Shown here in pieces: positions 59,001-64,000 of a stretch of 64,000 nucleotides of DNA. Positions within the stretch are counted from its first letter, which is position 1, and the number at the start of each line of letters is the position of its first letter. The stretch lies in contig NC_060247.1 in the NCBI RefSeq assembly GCF_921293095.1, positions 56,703,111 to 56,767,110 of the forward strand, read 5' to 3'. The stretch comes from Ischnura elegans (Eukaryota > Arthropoda > Insecta > Odonata > Coenagrionidae). Under the pieces are notes generated by a model that did no database searches, had not been told where the DNA came from, and saw only the letters and a program-made list of their open reading frames with translations. The position numbers were made by a program, and so were the translations under genes.

Positions 59001-62000
59001 ACCCACCGATCAAATCGTTAGAAAAATCGTGGTTTGTGCTACAGTGAAAATTGACCTCATCTGGTGTAACACGATTTCTTTTCACTCCCAGGAAGTGAAT
59101 CAGTAAAGTCCCACCAATTCTTTGCTCAGGGACCACAGTTTGTTTGAAAACCTCTTTTGAGTCAAATTTGCAATTTCCAATACGTATGTTGTTGTCAAAG
59201 TACAGGCTGTACATAAACGTATATGTAGTTCATGGGTCATTTTTGGAACTACAGGTCATTGTTAGGAGTAGATGCAGCACAGGGAGTAGAGACCCAAATG
59301 AGGTCATATAAATTCAAAACAAATGGCTAAACATGTAAAAGACCATATTCTTGAGCCAGGCGCAATGGTAGCTGCAAGCAGTGGCGGACACAGAAAAAAC
59401 TCAGGGGGAGGGGCACTAAAGATATCTTGAGCTTTATTTCCTTTTATTATAATAAAATATTATCAAATCACATGAAAAGTTTAAGAAAGCTTTTTAAACT
59501 GATCATTCACATATTCAAGAGAATGCCATCTTATGATATAAAAAGGTACTATTGTGGTTCTGCAATGTTCGGCAATGTGGGGGGCCGCACCCCGCCATAT
59601 GTATCCTTCACCGGCTGCAAACAAGGAAGCCACTCCATATTGGAATGTTTTGAATAGGACATCCATCAAACATTATGCATTAGGCATGATTGTTCAAAGC
59701 AAATGCTCCTCCAAGGAATATTATCACTACTACCAGTAATTATAGATATTTCTTCATGGATACATTCTCACGCACTTCTTTAGATGCTCAATGGTGGTAT
59801 GGAGCCACTATAATTATTTCCCTTAAATCATTCCATTATTGGTTGCTCTCATTATTACCAAAGATAAATAGCCTGTGCACTAGCCTTACTGGAATGACAC
59901 GGTGTGCCAGTGACAGGTTAACAATGTAAATGTGTGTCAGTAAAATGGAAGCATAAAATAGCTTGAATGGTGATATTGTAAGATCTACAATATTGTGGTG
60001 AAAGGAACTATCTGTACCTCCACCTATATGAATTGCATGAATTTCCCTCACTAATTTAGTTTGTCATTAAAGAGTGCTTCCCCCATCCTAAAGATAGGTT
60101 CACCCTGTTGAACCCATCTTTGGGTCAAAACACAGTGAGTGAATATTTGAAGATAGGCGTGATTTATTTCATCTATTTTATCCTCTGTATATGACTGTGG
60201 TGCAAGAAAATAGCAGTGATTGGTTTATTTTTCAAACCTTTGGTATTATTATTCTTAGCATTATTTCTCTAAATAAAAAGCTGGCAATAGCTTTACTGTA
60301 CAGGCTTATTACTTACTTAGGTAATTTTTTATCCCTCAACTCATTTTCTTTACAGGTTTCCGCATGATGGTGGTAATGCTATTTTGGGAGGCCTACGCGT
60401 TGACTCGAGTGATGAGCTTGTGAGAGAAACAGCATTTCGTTTGTTTTTAAGGCCAGATGAAAAACGAGAAGAATTACTATATAAACTTTTGGAAGCTCGA
60501 CATCAATTGGCCACCCTCTGTGGCTTTTCTTCTTATTCTCACAGGTATGTATGTATATCATGTTAAATTTTCAAGTCAATGCTCCTTAGGTGCTAACATA
60601 GTTATATTTCAATTATAAAATACATGGGTTTCTAATTTGTGATCCATCACATCATCACACTTCCTATTGCCACACTCATACTTGCTCCATAGCATTATTA
60701 ATTCCTGATGTTGACTTTGCCTCGCATGTATTACACCCATGTCTCGTATAGCGCAAGGGATGCGTTTCTTGGGGTCTTTGCGCTATACGAATTTGCGTTA
60801 TACGAGAGCGTTTTAACATTGGGAAGATAGGGATGCGTTCCTGGTAGCATAGGTCTTGGGTATTGAATTTCCTCTAAAACATTTATTATCGCATAAAAAG
60901 CCTTATAAAACATTATTTATACAAATATTTATAGTTTAAAACATCTTTATAGATAGTATGCACGCATTCAAAGACTTTTATTCACGTTAAAAAAAATTCT
61001 TACGTGCTTTTGAAATTCCCTCCTGTCGTGCGTGTGGGCTACCATCTGCTATCTCAGGGGATCGTAATGCGTTGCCGGCAGTTGACGATTTTTCAAACTT
61101 GTCTAAAATCAACTATTGTGTCACCCAGGCCCTTTTGTCGCTCATCTAAATGACAGGAAAATGCTACTTTGAATGCCATTTCATAGCTAGCGGAGTTAAT
61201 GAATGATAAATCATTTTAATTTGAAGTCCTCCAAGTCATTAGCAGCTACGTGAAACAGTCTTTAAATGCCTTGAAACCTGACCCAGGTTTTGCTTCCCTG
61301 AAAATGAATGAACGAGATTGCATTCTTTGCCAAAACAATATCGTCTCGTCAACACTAAAAACTGGTTGAGGGGGAAAGAAGCCACTTTCAATCACAGCTT
61401 GGAGTTAATCAGAAAATGTTGCAGTGATTGCGCTATCAACACTTGCAGATTCACCTGATATCGCCGCACTGAAAATACCTGCTTGCCGTTTAAATTCTGG
61501 AACCAACCGGGGCTTTCACTAAATGTCTCGGAGCGATTACCACTCTCGTCTTTTTTTACTGATTCACTCTGAACTTTCCGTATGTGTAGACCGCTTGGTT
61601 GAAGTTGGTGCGGCTGAGGTCACTGATGTTTTAACTTCGTCTTTATTCAGAATAAGGCATCGTGTGTTTTAACTTCCGCGCGATATCGCTTTGATGTTCT
61701 CCATTTTCAAAGCAATTGACCTATATCAATTTCTCATCTGGGTTTATGGTTTTTCTTGATAAATTCTTGATTTTTCTACCTGAATTCCTATTTTTTGCCA
61801 TTTTATCTTGGTTTTTACTCTGCATGGCTCTATCGACATCACCTTCTACTGCTGAACTGTATTCTTGAGACGCAGAGGGCCTACGACTGCGGGGAGGGAA
61901 CGAAGCTATTGTGTTTGAGACTCTACAGCGGACCCTCTTATATGTTGATGCTATTCATGCGCAACTCGGCCACCGCTCCATTTCTCCCCCGTGAATACCG

Positions 62001-64000
62001 ATGACCTTGAAGGCTTTAGCGTAGACTCTCTACCTGGAAGTCAATCGCCCGATAACCTATGACGGCAAAAATTACGTCTCAACCAGTATTGCTTAAAAAA
62101 AACTCATTTCCACTAGCCCCACGCTTAATTAATGATCTAAATTAACTCATTCTGTTAAGGAGACGAGATAAATTACTTCGGTAGGCCGGCTATCTGGACC
62201 CAATGACGAGTAATACTTTTGGCCATTGCACAGCAATGGATTTTGATTAATATATAAACAAAAAAGAAGATTTGAGGCAAGCAATAATATTAATATGCGT
62301 AAAATGATAGAAATTTCGTGTGTACTTAGCGCAAGTTCGTTTTATCACGAGAGCGTTTAAGATTTTTGATTAGGCTACACTGCGTTGCAATGTTTCCCCG
62401 AGGAACGTATTTGCGCTATATCGAAATTGCGCTAATCGAAATTGCGCTATACGAGACATCGGTGTATATTTATTGTTTTCCTTCCCTGAGGAGAAGAGAA
62501 TGTCATCCATCACCAAAAGTCTTTTACTTGGTCAGCTTGCCAAACAATATCTTAATCTAACTTTCCTGCGTACTGATAAGATTTTATCAGACGTTCCAGC
62601 AATATATTTTGGTGGCCTGCATTGCTCAGTCATCAGCCTTGTGGGCTGGCAGGCAGGATAAGCAATGGGTAACTAAGAGACCAAATGGGAATTTGATATT
62701 TTTTAAAGAAAGAGAACCACTTACAGAAGTGTTGTCATTTTATAGTGGCCAGGTATGAGAAGAGTAGGGTCTCTTGAAGCCACTCTAGGACCTTCAAAGC
62801 CTTAGGAAATTGCCTTCTGAGGCTCATCAGTTATCCATCACTGGTATTCTGTTCCACTACCTAGTGGTTGTCATTTCCAGCAAGTTTGTTTCCTAATAGA
62901 TATGTATTCTCTTCAATGACTCTTAATGACTGTGTACTTAAAAGGAAATGTTGGGGAAATGATTGAGGTGTCTCATAAAATTTGGAAAAGGGCGAAGGTT
63001 GGTGAATTTGACCATGGTCAGTGCATACCTTATGGACCATTATATTTCTGCTCATTTTGACCGTATTTGCTAAATTTTTCAATTTATCCAGTGGGTGAAA
63101 ATAAGGATGGTGTGATTTCTCAGCTTTCATTTTCATTAAAAATTTCGTTGCTCCTGAAAGTTAATCTGATGGTGGAATATGTAGGTGAAAGAGACAGTTT
63201 TTGTCTGGGAGATATCGGAGAATTTCTACTCCACAGCCCTGTGGCAACAATGATATTATTCATAATGCCTTGCCTTTTGGTAAATTAAATCTTTTCATAT
63301 CCACCCTAAACAGCATTTAAAGGTAAAAGAACAGCTAATATTTTTTTTCTGAAATGTATGTACTATCCAAAATTGTGTGTGGCTCAAAAATATATTATTA
63401 ATGTGCATCATGAATCACATTTTGTTTCTTTATAAGGGCTCTAAGAGGAAGTTTGGCTGGAGATCCTCAGACTGTTTCTGAATTTATCAGCGGCTTATCT
63501 AAAGAGCTTGGAGGAAGAGCTTTGGAAGAACTAGAAGCTATGAAGAAAATAAAAATGTCAGACAATCCATACTCTAAGGTAATGGACTCTAGTTATCACT
63601 TGGACTATAATACTTTCATGAAATAGCATTTTTGAGATTCCATTGACTTTGATAGGTCTGACAAATCTTAGTACCCAACCCTTAATGCTTTGATAGTGAG
63701 TGGAATCCTGCAATCTGTATAAGTGACAATAGTCTGTGATTAAATTGAACTGAGCCATGTTGAAAAAGAAATATTCAAGTGTTTGCTAATAAGTTTGATT
63801 GAATGTAGGATTGTGTACCTTTTACTCCTTTAGGATATATATCCATGGGATGTGCCATATTATGTAAACAAACTGAGGAGGAGATGGTTGGGTGCCGTGG
63901 ACTCTGAAATTTGCCCATACTTCTCATTAGGAGCTTGTATGCAAGGATTGAACTTGCTGTTGCAATCTATTTATGGTGTCTCTTTGCACCGTGAAGAAAT
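50030..64000 (+). CDS. MIPEP: Mitochondrial intermediate peptidase, 5' part (continues beyond window)
   Basis: Matrix metallopeptidase of family M3 (thimet oligopeptidase fold) that removes an octapeptide from imported precursors after MPP cleavage. Exons: 50030-50188, 50275-50537, 51751-52017, 60356-60544, 63437-63578 and 63834 to beyond 64000; all junctions are GT-AG with agreeing phases, giving 395 codons so far. The first 27 residues (MKFLYSLRYIPHGKAVSFGC...) are basic and free of acidic residues, as in a matrix targeting signal. Then come NTWTSLATAFNKKP, GLFGVPELTEPNGF, FDQLSDTLCRVADLAEFIRL, VEKLNTNRSIYEAL, FDFELSGIHLPEDRRK-like LLDFELSGIHLPEDRRK, SHRALRGSLAGDPQTVSEF and PWDVPYYVNKLR..YFSLGACMQGLN, all family landmarks. 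The HEXXH zinc motif would lie downstream. An in-frame TAG ends six bases before this ATG unless an intron ends there. Confidence 0.92.
50538..51750 (+). other. MIPEP intron 2, no recognisable content
   Basis: 1.2 kb intron between exons ending GTTGAAAA|GTAAGT and TTCCACAG|GCTCAACAC. Short open frames on the minus strand have no recognisable domain. No repeat structure was noticed. Confidence 0.6.
52018..53293 (+). other. First part of MIPEP intron 3, no recognisable content
   Basis: AT-rich intron sequence between the exon 3 donor (CGTTT|GTAAGT) and the left arm of the long-inverted-repeat transposon. I see no gene or repeat in it. Confidence 0.6.
53294..54187 (+). repeat. Left arm of the long inverted repeat
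   Basis: Mirror of 57425-58318: coordinates of paired bases sum to 111612 over most of the arm. Open frames in it (53424-53642 minus) recur identically in the other arm and are shadows of the repeat, with no known domain. Confidence 0.9.
54310..57115 (-). pseudogene. Decayed transposase of unassigned family
   Basis: Reads right to left. About 57115-56940 gives YSRLMPGMKDKVSVS and VHKQKRLL; 56935-56650 gives IAFSKFCRSWPKWCVLAGSS, then THSVCVCAIHQNASLLLHG and a Cys/His cluster (NRDCMLRHCSEC). After a frameshift and stop near 56650 (QWVTTDRTQ then TAA), 56616-56212 gives LEKLLPHSFINKSQTRYLK, IVLLDFSENYHYVIQDEVQG, HHWNEDGCSLHPAVIY and DLEHD-type sequence. Beyond the inserted MITE, 54612-54310 gives FVACLYDNHWFFGLL and the C-terminus YVETPTTRGSGRMHYLSEND. 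I know this protein type as a repeated, uncharacterised family in many animal genomes. The Asp of LLDFSENY may be catalytic; this is inference. The gene is broken by frameshift, stop and insertion. Confidence 0.75.
54613..55761. mobile_element. TA-flanked Tigger/pogo-like MITE inserted in the transposase
   Basis: 1149 bp element whose ends TACCGTATAGGCGTGTGTAA and, on the minus strand, TACCGTATAAGCGTGTGTAA are inverted repeats including the TA target. GAGGCGCAC blocks repeat just inside each end. The part at 55131-55350 resembles 12877-13180. It splits the transposase reading frame and therefore postdates the host transposon. Confidence 0.8.
57425..58318 (-). repeat. Right arm of the long inverted repeat
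   Basis: Inverted copy of 53294-54187, for example GTTAACACAAGCATTTCATC and CCATTCATTG-side sequences match the other arm base for base. Ends CCATGTCAGTTC (minus strand) next to TACCCAGGG. Confidence 0.9.
58319..59378 (+). other. MIPEP intron 3 sequence with a GC-rich block
   Basis: No gene recognised. About 58730-58930 is distinctly G+C-rich and purine-rich (GGAAGGAAGGAGGGGCGGGG) unlike the AT-rich surroundings. A 73-codon open frame at 58993-59214 (minus) has no known domain. Confidence 0.5.
59379..59613 (-). mobile_element. hAT-type MITE related to the 3.4 kb element
   Basis: 235 bp. Starts CAGTGGCGGACACAG and shares AGAAAAAACTCA, AAAGATATC..GAGCT and GCCGC...CATATGTATCC with the element at 3366-3906 in the opposite orientation. 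Flanks GCTGCAAG (59371-59378) and GCTGCAAA (59614-59621) match at 7 of 8 positions, the expected 8 bp hAT duplication. The right terminus is diverged. Confidence 0.78.
59614..60355 (+). other. End of MIPEP intron 3, no recognisable content
   Basis: AT-rich intron sequence up to the TTTCTTTACAG acceptor of exon 4. Short overlapping open frames have no recognisable domain. Confidence 0.6.
60734..62464 (-). mobile_element. Tigger/pogo element with decayed transposase in MIPEP intron 4
   Basis: 1731 bp, flanked by TA (60732-60733 and 62465-62466). The left end CACCCATGTCTCGTATAGCG pairs with the right end, read on the minus strand CACCGATGTCTCGTATAGCG. TATAGCGCAA repeats follow on both sides. 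It carries a minus-strand Tigger transposase remnant, described separately. Confidence 0.85.
61246..61560 (-). pseudogene. Tigger/pogo transposase remnant
   Basis: On the minus strand, SGESASVDSAITATFSD, stop, LQAVIESGFFPPQPVFSVDE, TILFWQRMQSRSFIFREAKP and GSGFKAFK follow in one frame. This is the start of the pogo DDE domain (usual form VFNVDETGLFWKRMPSRT followed by PGFKASKDR). The first catalytic Asp (VDE) is kept, but there is an in-frame stop and frame changes on both sides, so it is not functional. Confidence 0.85.
62467..63436 (+). other. End of MIPEP intron 4, no recognisable content
   Basis: AT-rich intron sequence up to the TATAAG acceptor of exon 5 at 63437. I see no repeat or coding signal. 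Confidence 0.6.

Overview
This is nuclear DNA of an animal, most likely an arthropod and probably an insect. The genes are split by GT-AG introns, the background is AT-rich, and the transposons present (P/THAP9-like, piggyBac, mariner, Tigger/pogo, hAT MITEs, Helitron, Jockey/CR1-type LINE) are typical of insect genomes. No species can be named from the sequence alone.

Two host genes lie head to head around 45.1-50.0 kb. On the minus strand, 45081 to 8873, is a complete PAS-domain serine/threonine kinase (PASK). I could join 20 coding exons with matching phases and GT-AG sites into one 1214-codon reading frame: PAS-type sensory regions, a Ser/Thr-rich linker, a canonical kinase domain and a long Ser-rich/acidic tail. 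On the plus strand, from 50030 (or an upstream leader exon) past the right edge, is the 5' part of the mitochondrial intermediate peptidase gene (MIPEP). Six coding exons (about 395 codons) are visible; the zinc-binding catalytic part lies beyond the window.

Most of the rest is transposable elements, largely in introns. PASK intron 9 (20568-31917) is about 93% transposon: a decayed piggyBac element with TTAA ends (20642-23131) and an 8.1 kb P-type element (23801-31910) with an intact six-exon THAP transposase of 869 codons. The P element landed exactly on the 5' splice site of PASK exon 9, so its target-site duplication is the splice donor. The 3' part of that element carries two related tandem arrays (95-101 bp and 136 bp units, the latter with a 272 bp higher-order pattern). 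The large MIPEP intron (52018-60355) holds a DNA transposon with about 890 bp inverted repeats and a decayed transposase I cannot assign to a superfamily, itself interrupted by a TA-flanked MITE.

The left 8.8 kb holds no convincing gene. It contains several MITEs, three with perfect 8 bp target duplications of hAT type when the 59.4 kb relative is left aside (1812-2082, 3366-3906, 4648-4915), a dead mariner, and the probable PASK 3' UTR. Smaller items include a 54 bp perfect palindrome (45695-45748), a hairpin element at 9.3 kb, a head-to-head pair of tRNA-like SINE fragments, a Helitron helicase fragment and a 5'-truncated LINE. No rRNA, functional tRNA gene or CRISPR array was seen.
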